From positions 310,001-374,000 of the forward strand of contig CM082577.2 in assembly GCA_040954595.2 (NCBI GenBank): 64,000 nucleotides of DNA, in the 5' to 3' direction. Positions 1-12,613 of this stretch are shown piece after piece; position 1 is the first letter of the stretch; every line of letters starts with the position of its first letter. Position numbers and translations under genes: made by a program. The stretch comes from Balanoglossus misakiensis (Eukaryota; Hemichordata). The notes below the pieces were generated by a model, which saw only the letters and a list, made by a program, of their open reading frames with translations, did not search any database and had not been told where the DNA came from.

Positions 1-2465
1 CGCATACTAGTATTTTTTCAACAATAAAATACTTAAATCTTCTCCCTATCCTTTAAAAGTATCCCCATTAAGTCTTATTACCTGTATTGTTATCATTTCG
101 GTATCTCTTGGCGACACGCACCACAATAGTTGTGTAGACTTGCTATGGAGGCCGATTAAACGGGTGAGACACCCGTTTAATATAACATGTTCGAATTGCA
201 TCATAGAGCTAATATCAGACGTACGCTTATTAAGATGGACCAATCTAATTTTGAAAGTAAAATCATTGCAACAATAAAAAAACGTTATCACATGAGCCTT
301 TAATACAATCTCCTGCATTTGCGACATACGTTTTCCCTGTTCGACGAATTTTAATTTTGTAGGATTACTTTACTGTCCTAAGTCTCTTACAAAAATCTTC
401 TTAGCATGATGTTGTAGGCCTTATGTGCTGTGCTCCATTAATCAATTTGCAAATGGCGGTTTGCTCCATCCAATCATGAAAAGGGATGTAGCATGCAAAT
501 GGCTGTCACGTGAAAATGTGCAATATTTCACCAGGAAGTACACACGACATAGTCATAACAAAGGATGGTCTGGGACAACCATGGTTGGGTGTATTTTCGC
601 CATTTAGTTGAGCGTTTCATATTTCCATGACGAGTGTTAGACTTTCTGATGATGAATCTTGGCACATCTTTTATAATCCACGTACACCCATACTCTGCAC
701 TGATCACTATCCGTCAACACACCTCTAAGTGTTACATAATTCATGAACCTTAAGCAACTAAAGTTTATTCAGGAACGTTCAACTGGTTTGAACTCAGTAG
801 TGTCATCACGGATCATTTCCTTTCTGAAAATTGGAGATGTATTCTCAATTATATTACAGTCATATCCGAAGGCATTTCCGATCGTTAAAATGAATCCATG
901 ACCATATAACATGACGGGTAACCCTGATTCCATGGAATTTTTTTAATAATATGAACGATTATTGCAATTAAAGGCCGCCTGAAGACCAGAAATGGCCACG
1001 ATACATCCTCTTAACGGATGGACTTGAAACGAAGTTTGAGGTTCAATTATCATCTCAAAAATCATACTTCATCTGTTCCGAAAACGGAACTTGATAAGCC
1101 AAGCCTTGGTCCTCTGTATATCATTGACTGACTTGGTATACATTCAAGTTTGCTTCTCGTCGGAGTTTCCTAATCCTTAGCATAGCTCGCAGACTATACG
1201 TTACTGATTGTCCTATGCTGACGTCACCCTTGAAACTACAGGAAATAAATGGGCACTTTAATAATATAACAAAGGGCAAAGCAGGGCAGTCTTTCGAGTG
1301 CCTGTGCTATTGTAAGTCCAGACTTCAAATCCCGTACAAATATCGGTGTATCTGTTTTGTAACTCTGAACATTCGACAAGAAACATTTGTGAAAATTATC
1401 TGTTTGCTGTTTACGTCTTAGAACAAATATATATTCACCTGAAAATTCTGTGGGTAAGATCAACCCCAACATATCGTGACGATTTCTACGAGATAGCCTA
1501 GTACAGTTTAACACAATAAATGGTGAATGGCCAAAGCGTTATTATAGAAATGTCTATGCTCATAATTGAGTTCCTTGTGAAAGCGAAAACGTGACTGCAG
1601 TCAGTAGCGATTGTCGGAATTATCTGTCTGATAAGAATTGTCGAATTCAGTCTATAGGGTATAATCGGCAGCTTTTCATTCATTTTTAAAAGATGAACTT
1701 TTGGAACTATATTTCCCATTTGAATGAAATCCCAGGCTAATTAAATAATTTGATTTCCTCCTTTTATTCATCGTTTATTATTCAACATTCTTCATATGCC
1801 GGACGTAAAATGTCATTTTATTTCAACGCCTTTTGTTATCTTTGATTGATTCTGGGTTTAGGTTAAGCATTGATAAGATGAACGTGAGCTCAGACAAATT
1901 GACAATTATAACAGGAATCGTTTTGGTATTAAATAAATTAAATTAATGGTTTTGATAAGTGAGTTGTTGTTGAGACAATAGAGAGAGGCTTTAATTTTGT
2001 TCACATCCCGAGGATTCCTTGACAATTAGGACTCTCTTACCTCGAAACTGATCCGCCAACTGCACTGACACCCGTTTGGCATGTCCTGCGTTCAACTAAC
2101 GAAGTCAGAAACGGGGCATGTTTCAGTATAATTGGTCGATTATGGCATAAATGAGCAAATCGCTTTCCTTCCGGATTGTGGAATCTGCCTATAGCGTGAC
2201 CTTCAAAGTGCAATTAGAGCACGTCGTTAAGGTAGTATGCGCCCCGAAAATCAAAGTCGTAAGCTTTTTTCTCAGTTAATTTGCTCAAGGCAACTTTAGA
2301 TTATTGGGAGAGAAAAAATGGAGGTCACCGTGTGACAAATGGCCGCCAATCTCTGTGTTAACTCTATGGATAAATCTTAAAACATAGTATATGTCATCGT
2401 CACCGCAACTAGGTTTAAACAGATTCATTTTATAAACCAAGAAAAAACTCAAACATTTTAGTATG

Positions 2466-2480
2466 CCCCCCCCCCCCCCC
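2466..2480. repeat. C homopolymer, 15 bp
   Basis: An uninterrupted run of 15 C. It is a likely site of length error in the assembly. Confidence 0.95.
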
Positions 2481-3449
2481 AAACTGTGTCAATCATATAG
2501 GTTTCAATTCTCTAACATTTTCCGATTCACACAATCAACACTGCCATTCATGACTTGCTTTCGTATTAACCGGTTTTGACGTTTATCAAACTTTAAAGAA
2601 AAATCCACTTTTATAAATGAGGAATCAGTAATAGTGCACGTGTTCAAGTGGTGTGTTTTGACTAATTCCTAAAAACTTATAAAAAACGAAAGTTTTTTTT
2701 TGTTGCTAGTCCCTGTGAGGGCACTCTTTACATTTGCTTTAATCGCGATTGTACTTTTTCATGTCATTTTTCATTCTACAAGTTTCTGTCTGTTTGATCT
2801 GCTTTGCGTGTCGATTTTATTGTAAAAGAGTATTGGTTTATCAAAAGCATATGCAGTATGTGGTTATTAATAAAAATCTGAACTTTTTCATGCAAAACTT
2901 GATTCAGTGTGCAACGTATATGCCCCTTTTAAAGTTCAACATAGTCAAAGTCATTTTCATAATTGTTTTGTTTTACTTCGTTTCGACTATTAAATCATAT
3001 GAATCTGGCATATCTTTATTAAACGACCCCGGGCAGCAGTTGCCAAAAGTTCTTTTATATTTGTGATTATAATATTCCAGTGAACCGTATGTTCATTAAT
3101 AATTATCACTAGACAACAAGTTTCATACAATGAATCTGTATTGGAATAGTGCAAAATAACGTATACGCTGTCCTTATTCTATAAAACAGTATACAATGTC
3201 AACAACCGTAGTACTAGAAAGCAGCTTAGATTTATATATTCCAAATTACAGTTTTTAAGGAAGTTTTCTTCATAGAATAGTTTGAGTTTGCCCAATCATT
3301 ACAGCCTTCCAGAGACACGAAAACATAGCATTTATTTAAATACTATTATCAAGACACAAATTCACACGGCAGTATGATATATGTGGATAGTAATATAAGT
3401 TTGAAACGTCTTTGATTCAACGATCAAAACCTCATTCCCCTCTAAGATA

Positions 3450-3962
3450 ATGGTATGGTCTTCTGACTTCCGCGTTTCGCATTCTGCCTCTCATGATTGG
3501 GTACTACTACATCTTTGCTACTATAGTGATGTTGATAATTTGCAACACTGTCGCTCAGGCCCGATTTCCAACGAGCTTTCGGATGTACGTTTTAAACTAG
3601 GTCTCATCATTGTCACAGAAGAGAGACTTACACGATTCTTTGGAGGAGATGGTTACATCCCCGGTCATTTGGAGTTATTTTTACAGGAGTTCATATTAAA
3701 AGCGGCCAACACGTCAAAACTCAAACTGTTATCCTCACATTTCGAGCAGAGGCGACGGACCAAGAACCCATCGTCTGCTGCCTTGTCGTCATCATCCGTT
3801 GTGATGCCTTCCCGTCTTTCTCCGCACGAAGCAGGTATTGTCACTTTACAAGATTCTCAAAATCAATCGGGAGAGCACGATAACAAAACATTCAGATCTT
3901 TTACAGATCATTGCACATGTGGTCATCAGGCACTATACTATGTAATACATGAGACAAGATAA
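3450..3962 (+). CDS. Uncertain 170-codon open frame
   Basis: This is the longest unspliced plus-strand frame in the window. It starts with ATG and ends TAA. The translation has a short serine-rich stretch near residues 110-120 (four serines in a row) and a Cys-His cluster near the C-terminus, but no domain, signal peptide or membrane segment that I recognise. It lies upstream of the ankyrin gene on the same strand and cannot supply that gene's missing 5' exon as it stands, because no donor of the right phase was found at its end. It may be a single-exon gene, part of an unannotated transcript, or chance. I consider chance more likely. Confidence 0.15.
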   Translation: MVWSSDFRVSHSASHDWVLLHLCYYSDVDNLQHCRSGPISNELSDVRFKLGLIIVTEERLTRFFGGDGYIPGHLELFLQEFILKAANTSKLKLLSSHFEQRRRTKNPSSAALSSSSVVMPSRLSPHEAGIVTLQDSQNQSGEHDNKTFRSFTDHCTCGHQALYYVIHETR

Positions 3963-4540
3963 ACAACCCCGAAAATGGTTTGAAAAGTTAACTTAATCAC
4001 CACCCATAATCACCTCAGCTATAATCAATTTCGATCCAGCTTTGCGCGAAAGCCAAAGAACTAAACTTTTCAGTATTTAATTTTTTTCTTGAAACATTGC
4101 CTCCGACGTTGGTATTAGTTTGTCTCGGAATATTCTGGGTTGTACCCACCATTATTTACATAGAGTTCGGACCAGACAATTTATCTAAGAAGCACAACAT
4201 GTACATTAAAATCTAGTCTGACACATGTGCAGACGCTTATAATAAAATCAATCAACGTGAGTATACTTTATCAAGGTCTGTACTCTCTGGTTTAATTGCG
4301 GCTGTGGTCTCTGACTTCAGCTTAGTGTGATCAGCTTTCTTTACATTTTCATGATGAAGTGAAGTGAAAAAATCATTAAATATCTTGTAATTGTATACTT
4401 TGTAAGAGCCCTGTCTACTGTATTAAAGAGTTACTGAGAGATGAGAATGAAAACTGTGTGACAGTGCAGCTCTGGCCAGCGTCAGATTAGAACTCAAACC
4501 TGACATTTTAGATGAGCCAAATCTTCACTGTTTTGGCACT

Positions 4541-4554
4541 GTTGTCATGACAAC
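4541..4554. promoter_or_regulatory. 14-bp perfect palindrome, X-box-like
   Basis: GTTGTCATGACAAC reads the same on both strands. It has the layout of an RFX X-box (two GTTRCC-type half-sites separated by AT) with the same one-base departure in each half. It lies about 1.25 kb upstream of the first recognised exon of the ankyrin gene. Confidence 0.35.
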
Positions 4555-5803
4555 CTGACATGGGCCTTTAGTACTTGCATTGTTGTAAGACAACTTAGCA
4601 GGAAGTGGAATTTGGTTCAGTATTCTATACACATTCAGTGAGAGGGAGACAGCTACGTAAATCTCTACATTGTGAGACTATACACACAATGCAGATTTTA
4701 TTAGGTTTCCATGTCCCATTCAGTCTTGAAATGCCAAATCTGCTGTTGTATTCATCGTGTTACCTGTTATTTTTTTTAGTTCCTATCATATCTGATTTGT
4801 TGCGCATGTTCATTATTTGCTAAAAGGTTGGGGAAAATTGCTAAATAATTTGGCACTCTTGTACCCATTACCGTAATTTTACTGCATTGATTACCAATTA
4901 AAGGGAGAACCTGGGTAAAATGACTGCATGGAGATTCACCTTTGTAACATTTGCTTGGGTACCGCCCTTAGATAAAAATGCTATACAAGAGCATGTACAG
5001 CATCAACTTCTACGGACGATAATGTCAGGGCAGGTACTTATTAATGTGCAGTTATCTTTGATATTTCTTCCTAAAAGACATTTGTCAAGCCACCAGTTTT
5101 GTCTCTCGTTTAACCCTGTACAAAATCGCACCCAAATCTTTTTTTACATTCTGTACATTGAATATTTGGGGCTTTTGTTAATGAATGATGCTGAAGATAA
5201 AGAAAACTTCTGATTTCTAATCTGTCTAACGGGCACGAGGATAGATGCTTCTGACTGTTTCGCTTTATTTATTGTCAATTGAGAGAATGAATTGCCAATT
5301 CTGGAATTCCCCCAGAGGATCATACCTGTCCTGAATTACAACTCTTCTGATTTAGCTTTTTAGAAACATCTGGTCAGATTTCTTGCTTTGTTGCCATCCA
5401 AATGCCTTACATGCATCAAGTACTAGAATTACATTATTTTAATAAAACAATTTCTTCTCAGAAATCATTGGTCAAATTTCATTGACAGTTGGTTGGCAAG
5501 GTCCCAAGGTATTTTCATATATGGTGATGTGTATTAAAATTAAGGTGAAAATATCAAAATTGCATTCTTGGCAATTTTTGTCACTTTTGATTTTAAAAAT
5601 TGTATTGCTCTATTTTTTCATAAATCTTAATTCTCCTTGTTGTTGCAGGTGAGTGTTAAAAATTAATTGATCAGTGTGAGATCATACATGTCGCACCATT
5701 TCTGATCAAATGGGAGCACAGTGTCCTTGATGCTATTATTTTGTTTACATTTTGTTTTAAATCATAGTTGATGCAGTATGTTTGTTCTGGTTAGCCTTTA
5801 CAG

Positions 5804-8800
5804 GTGAGCTGAAGGCACTCAAAGTTAACCTTGATAATGGACTGGTAAGTACAAGGAAAACTGTCACCACTACATCTGTTATTAAACGCAATTTACATTT
5901 TCTTTCAAATATCACATGGCACATATGTCAGCTGAAAGTACTGTAAGATATGTATTTGATGATGAATTGCAATAACTTTACTGGAGAATCATTACACACT
6001 CCTTTTATGAAGATAGTCACATATGAGATACATACCCTTCCCCAAAAAATCAAATATATATTTCATATGATTGCTAACAAGAATTTTCCAGTGCCTACAA
6101 ATAACTAAAGTGACAAAAACTGCCACATGATTCCCATTTACAGCCTGCTGATCATAAAATGTTTGACCACAGCATGGATTAGATTTCACATTTGCGTGCG
6201 CTACCTTCAGGGTTATATACCTGATGTTTTTCTTATCGCTGCTCCTCGAGTCCCATGTGATGCCATTAAAACCGCCATCTAAAATTAATATCATTTATCA
6301 GCTAAATGCACACACATATTCCAAGCTCTCTTAAAATAGATTTGAGATCTCATTATTATTATGTTATCTCTCCTGTTATTATGGTAAAGTCTCGTATGCT
6401 TTAATTATGGGTATTTTTTTCCTTCTATAATATTTGCTGGTATCTGACAAATTTGGCCTTAGATTGTTTGTGCATGCGCTTAAAAAGTCATTCACTCAGT
6501 TGTTGGTTGATTTGAAGAGTTTTTTAGTCAGATGGTATGGTATTTTTGAAATTTAAATCATTTAACTCTTGTGTTTTTAATTATTGTCATATTGTGCTCA
6601 GGATCCAAACAGCAGAGATCCATTCGGATTGACATTGATACATAAAGCGGCAATGAACGGTGCCTTAAGATGCGTACAGTTGCTTGTGGAGAGAGGGGCT
6701 CAGGTCAACTCGACTGATCTTACTGGTAAGTTCAAATATGCTCAGTTTGGATAAGGAATGGGAAGGTGGGAAGAAAATGTGTCACAGTGTCGTACAAGAT
6801 TTTTGTCTTGATGTAATTTAGAATTCGATGTACATAGCGAGTCACAGCAATTTCTTGTGATTTTACAGATGACGAATCACTGTGGGTTTTGGACCGTGAA
6901 CCAATAGTATTGACATTGATCCAGCAATCAGGGATGTGTATCTAATTTTCAGGGTGTTGGAAAGAGCCTGATAATGGGCAGAAAAATACAGTCGGTAATG
7001 ACTGTGCCCTAGGTCAGTGAATTACTGGGGTTAATGGATGGGAATGCACAATTCATGCATGAGTACTCTTTCCTTCCAGTATTTGGTACACTCCTCAGAG
7101 AAGTATAGATAAATAATATAAACATATATCTATTGCTTGCATTTGCATGACGTTACTTTAATTACACCACTGTTTGGAAGTTTGTGAAAATGAAAATTAG
7201 CTGATCGCTGATGGATATCAATGGCACATCTACATCATTGAAATGCCAATGAAGTGTCAAAATAATTATTATCAAAAGGGAAATGGCTTCAACAAATGGA
7301 AAATGTCAATCGGTTCATAAAAATTCGATGAAGCCACTCTGAGTGTCTTTTGACCTATGTTTGAATTTGGACAGTTTCAGATGTTGACGTACAATAATAA
7401 TTATTTGATTTCAAGGTTAAAATCTTGGTGTACATGTACGTGTCAAACAGCATTTCCAAATCATCAACAAAAAGAAAAAAATGCCAAAATGGATTCAAAA
7501 GGGAGTAAGCTAAGTATGGGGAGGGTTTATAATGTGCAGCTGCAGATGATTGATGTACATGTACGGTACAGAGTAACATTTGAGGTTACATCCAAATAAG
7601 TAGTCAAACCCTGAATTTCAGAATCTACATCAAATCATTAATTAAGAATGTCAATTTCTGACTATAACAATTAAGGAGTCACATTTGGATTACAGGGAAC
7701 AGACAAAGAAAGTCACCCAGGCCAGTGTAAATGTATTTTTTCTAAAGCTGTCTGCTTTTAATTAGAATTTCTCAGTTGTTTTAGTGTTATAAGTAGGGCA
7801 ATCATTTCGTAGCATTAGGTTATGTGCTGTGCATTGAAATCACTGTATACATCATGAAGCCATCTGAATTGTATTGCCCATGACATCTGTAAATTGCAGT
7901 CTGTGAAATCATGTATTGTACTAGAAAGATCTGAGATCGCCATTCATGTTGCATGATGACTTGTTGATAAATGTTGAAGAGACTTCAATACACCAGGCTT
8001 TCATTGTGTGGCAGATGTTTTAAGTTACAGCTGATAAAGTATACGTACATGTGTGTATGAATGCATACACACTGAACATTTATCCCTTGAGCTACATCTC
8101 AACACATTCTTTAACACTCATTACCATAGCAATGGAGGCGACAGTTGAGGCATTAAAATATTGCTTCCCAATGGCCTAACTTCTCAGCACACGCAGATCT
8201 TTTGTTACGGTCAGTTTCCATGGCAACATGGGATTTGATGGCAATCTCATCTTTTCCATCTTGATCATTTCTCCACAAAGCCTGTATCACGTTCAGCTTG
8301 TGGTGGTTTGGATTATTGTAGTTGCATGGGAAAATTCATCTCAGTCGCTCTTCTTAAATTTGAGAGATTATAAACCGTCTGTTGATTGGGCTTCTTGGAA
8401 TGTTTTTGAAGGGTTGTTAAAATACTGCCCCACAAAATAACTTGGCATATCTGCAAAGCATTAATATCCTGCATTGAAAAGAATTGATTTTTTTGCTTGA
8501 AGGAATCATAGTTTATCATGAAATCTGTATAGCCCTCTGATTTTGCCTATCATAGCAAACAGACTTTAATTTTTTATTCCTGATAACAGCATTGGCCACT
8601 GTGTAACCGATGGAGACTGAAAGACCTGAAGTATTGAAGACTACTTCAAAAGAAATAATATTTAAAGGGACATATATTAAAGCTGACGTGACTTTTGATA
8701 ATTATGTTTTCAGTATATTTGCTCTGTGTATCCACTCCAGTTTTATATCTCCCTACAGCATGTTGAAAAAGAACAAATACTACTATGACCAAATTGTTGA

Positions 8801-11007
8801 CAATGGCAAGCAATTTGAAACATCAATAAATAATATTGCTTATTCAAATTATTGCTGTCATCAAAATCACTGCAGTACGTTATCAGCAGACATGGATGTC
8901 CTTATAGTCAACATCTGATCAGACTGTGTAGAAGACAATAGTTCATCTTCAAAAAAAAGATGTTGTTTTGAAAAACATTGCAGCATCATTCTACTGGCAG
9001 ACAATATCAGTGCATTCAATAATACTTCAGTAGGGGATATTGCCAAGTACTATCATATGTGTGTGTCTCAGCCAATCACAAAATCTGCGGGGTGTTTTTT
9101 TAATTTTTCTTATTGGTGTAAGACATACCTCTATTAATTTTGTGTTGTAAATGGTACACATTATATGGGGATGTGCATGTAGCTATTAAAGTTCAGAAAT
9201 ATGACTCTGGGAAATCACAAGCATGCAAGAAGTGGGATTGAAGATTAGAAAATCATTGATGGTGATATGGAAGTAGTGTATATGTGCGTTCTCTTTCAGG
9301 AAAAATGTATACCGAAAGATTGTAACCGTGCATCAAACTAAAGGTCATAATCAAATCAAAATTGTTTCATTTTAACCATACTCATCCACGTACGTGACAG
9401 AAAACATGTTTTTGCTTATAACTCCAACACTGACATCGAAGTCCAGCTAGTGCTGTGATTATCCTCGTCGCCAAGGCCCAGTGTGCCCAAAGGACTTGTT
9501 ATTGCATTGTATGTGATTTGCTGTGTTTGTGGCGGAAAATTGCTCTGGTAGCCTTCATTTCAATTGACATTTCTATGACATACAATATACACCATTGCTA
9601 TAACCTTTCTTTGCTTATTAGAGTTCGTTGCCATTGTGAGAAAGAAATTGAATGCCAATTACTTTGTGAAATTAAAACCACTGACTAAATTCAAACTTCA
9701 AAAAGTGCTGTCAGGAAATACATCGTGACTTACAGCTGAAAGGAAAATTGGCTGATACATGAGTCTATGTACTCAAAAGCATGTTATTCATGTTCCGCTA
9801 GGCCCAAAGAGAAATTTTATCCAAGGATATAAAGTAAACACTATGTCACCTTTCTTGTTTTTGTGATACACCCTTTCAGATCTTTCTACCATAGAGAAAC
9901 TGGGAGTGCAAGAAAAATGCTGACTCAGTATTTTACACCATATTCTAAACCTAAGCTTCTGTAAAGTCAAAAAGTAAAATGGGAGCACCCTATTTATTTT
10001 TGTGTTTGAAATTCCTTGATGTACAAAATAAGTAAAAATAAAAAAAATAACAATATTATGTATTGTTTAATTTTGAATAGTCCCTCACCTTTATTCTCAC
10101 TAACAGATACATACTACATCCCTCACATGATTGTGTTTCACTGACACTGTCCAACAGGAGCAGCCTTTCAGCCTTTATCAGCACGATTATAAGAATGCTG
10201 TCAGCCATTCCTTCGAATTGCAGCGGATGATTAACCTGGTGCAGTGTACGACAGTGCCAGATAGACTTCATGGCTCCTCACTCAAGGTTTATTAACACTG
10301 TCACACCTCAAGATATCAGATCTGTTCTCAGTTATCAGGCAGATTTACTTTTTAAATAAGTTTAATTAAATGATTTTCTATTAGTTTTACATGTTGCAAA
10401 ATTCATGCATTTTGCAGGGCAGACTCCTCTACACTATGCGGCAGCTAATGGTTACATAGATGTTGTTAAATGGCTGGCTGAAAAAGGCCATGCAAGTACC
10501 TCAGCAAAAACTAATAAAGGCCACACAGCAAGATACATGGCCAAGTCACGGGGACAGATAAAAGTGGTGACCTTCCTGAATGAACTTGGTGAGAGACTTA
10601 TCTATACAGTGCCTCAGTGAATTCTTATTTAATATTCCTGATCTATGACATCTTTTACTGTAGATGGAGTTTGTTCAAATGAAGTCGTCATGAGCAGAAA
10701 AAAGTAAAAATCATTACTCATGCTACAAATTGGCACAAATATAGATCGTGTGACATATTGTTATGACTTTTCATTATAAATGATTTTCATCATGTACTCT
10801 AATGGACATGTGCACATCATAGTGCCAGATAAATATTTTGTTAGAAACATTGTCAGAGACATTATGCAGATATACCTTCACTGACTTGATCTCACCATGA
10901 TTCCTTTAATGATTTCTTCATCTATTATGTCATTGACAGTGAATAATATTACCTTTGTTTCACACACAGAGAATAAAATGGAAGGTAACACATGGATGGG
11001 AACTTGA
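5804..11007 (+). CDS. Ankyrin-repeat protein (3' part; 5' exons not found)
   Basis: Four exons fit one frame: 5804-5844, 6602-6725, 10418-10588 and 10970-11007 (TGA at 11005-11007), with junction phases 0, 1 and 1. The translation contains one partial and about three full ankyrin repeats. Clear signatures are LIHKAAMNG in the second exon and TPLHYAAANG in the third, each followed by the second helix (CVQLLVERGA, DVVKWLAEKGH). The last repeat is degenerate (HTARYMAKSRG) and the protein ends about 17 residues later, so it is a small stand-alone ankyrin protein rather than part of a long one. The first exon here begins one base into a codon, so at least one upstream coding exon is missing. If the third exon is read through, it stops at 10618-10620, which would be an alternative C-terminus. 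An AATAAA at 11268-11273 follows. Such proteins act as protein-binding scaffolds; the partner cannot be read from the sequence. The call of an ankyrin protein is firm, but the orthologue is unknown. Confidence 0.8.
8120..8227. promoter_or_regulatory. Paired X-box (RFX) motifs inside ankyrin intron
   Basis: ATTACCATAGCAAT at 8120-8133 and GTTTCCATGGCAAC at 8214-8227 both match the RFX X-box layout GTTRCC-NN-RGYAAC. The second has a single mismatch. A CCAAT sequence lies between them near 8170. The spacing suggests an intronic enhancer or an internal promoter. This is inference from motif match only. Confidence 0.35.
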
Positions 11008-11267
11008 TAAACAAGACTACAAGAAAAATTTCCATTCAATGAAGCCATCTTACATGGTGTACAGAGCTCCTTACAGTCACACATCATGGCTTCATTGTAT
11101 GTCTCCTTATGCCCATATAGGCTGTACAGTTTGCACTATGCCAAGTTTCCCAGTGTATACTTTGGAGGGCCAGATTTCTCAGTATACTTGTATGGACCAC
11201 TGTTACTTAGTTTCACCATCACCGCTGTCAAAAAGTTTCCATTAAAATGACCTAAATTTACTGCAGA

Positions 11268-11273
11268 AATAAA
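11268..11273 (+). terminator. Candidate poly(A) signal of the ankyrin gene
   Basis: AATAAA lies 261 bp past the stop codon. An ATTAAA at 11241-11246 is an alternative. Confidence 0.45.
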
Positions 11274-11594
11274 CATGATCTGTCAGTATCAGAAGAGTGT
11301 ACATTCCAATTGCATTTTATAGATATCTAAAGAATTCTAAAGACTATATAATTTCTGTTGAAGTTTATATTATTTTTAATTGGCGTCTATAGATTTCTAT
11401 GGAGTTTCGACCCCTTTCCTACTTAATTCTGTTTGCACATGAATTAATTGTTGCTAGTTCCAGGAACACTTTGCAGTTTCCAATCAATCAACTGCAATTT
11501 TGCATATCAAATGAACTTTTGTAAACTAAGTGATGTATATCAGAATTTACTGGACATAATTTGATGAAACATGTTATATTGATCTTCCAGAGAT

Positions 11595-11672
11595 CTGACT
11601 ATAAATTTAATATATTTGTGCTGACTATATATTTAATATATTTGTGCTGACTATATATTTAATATATTTGTG
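11595..11672. repeat. 26-bp tandem repeat, three copies
   Basis: Units start at 11595, 11621 and 11647. Each unit begins CTGACTATA and ends ATATTTGTG. Copies 2 and 3 are identical and copy 1 differs by one base. The repeat lies in the non-coding interval between the ankyrin and vWA genes (11008-12613), where I see no other gene. Confidence 0.9.
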
Positions 11673-12213
11673 CTATTATCACTATAAATCCAGAGTTACT
11701 GAACAAATTGTATGAAACTTGCTATAAGTACTGATTTCATAATGATTGTAATAGATAGTAGATATACTGAAAACAGTGATGAGTTTCATGAAAATTTATT
11801 GCGAGTTTGCAGATTTTCACTTTTTTGTCAAATCTCATACTATATGTGAGTATATTCAAGTCATATCTTATCCATGGTTGAAGTTTAGAGCGTTATTTTT
11901 TATGTTTGCAAACAGAGGCGAGTTCATTAAAAACTAATTTGCACAAGAGAATTTTTATTATTTACATTTTGCAACAATTGGGCCAATTCAATGGTTGTAA
12001 GATCAGTACTGTACTTTTTACATAATGTTTTGGATTGGCAAAGCTTTGTTGATTTTTTTTTATTTATGCTGATCTCATCACAGAAGGATTGGGAATGTTG
12101 TCTGAAGTCACTGTCTGTCACTGTATTTGTAGTTCCTGTTTTACTAATCAAAACGTGTCAAAATGTCTGATGAAAATTAAAGAAACCACCAGGATTAACA
12201 TAATGTTATGACA

Positions 12214-12223
12214 TTTATTTATT
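12214..12223 (-). terminator. Candidate poly(A) signal of the vWA gene
   Basis: On the minus strand this reads AATAAATAAA, two overlapping canonical signals, about 390 bp past the vWA stop codon. Confidence 0.5.
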
Positions 12224-12613
12224 CATCTTCATTTATAAAATGAAAACATTAAAACATTATAATATTAAAGATCTGCTTTATAAATGGCTAATAAAAACTA
12301 TATGTATGTGATAAATAAATATGTTAGAAAACATATTCAAACCAAATTATACAAATGTAGGCCTGACTTGATTTTGAAAACATCTACAAAGTTATATCAA
12401 ACTGCAACCTCAGCAAGTGTGTGTGCTTGATTCAGAAAGAATATCATAAAACATTTCCTATTTACACGATTGAAACGTATTTCTCCTTTCCGTCTCAACC
12501 CCATTTCCATGAGTATTCATATAACCATGTTGAACTTCCTGTTGTAAGACAAGTTAGAACCACTTGGAAATCGCACAGATCTCACATCGTTTCAACTTTT
12601 AGCAGTTTTACTC

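Larger units (their letters stand above)
1..5803. other. Region without recognised gene, 5' to the ankyrin gene
   Basis: No exon could be assigned to a family. The missing 5' exon or exons of the ankyrin gene should lie here, and the last of them must end one base into a codon, but no convincing donor was found. Visible items are a C homopolymer at 2466-2480, a CRE palindrome at 1219-1226, a perfect 14-bp palindrome at 4541-4554 that resembles an RFX X-box, and an AG/GT composite splice site at 5648/5649. One 170-codon frame at 3450-3962 is listed separately. Confidence 0.6.
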
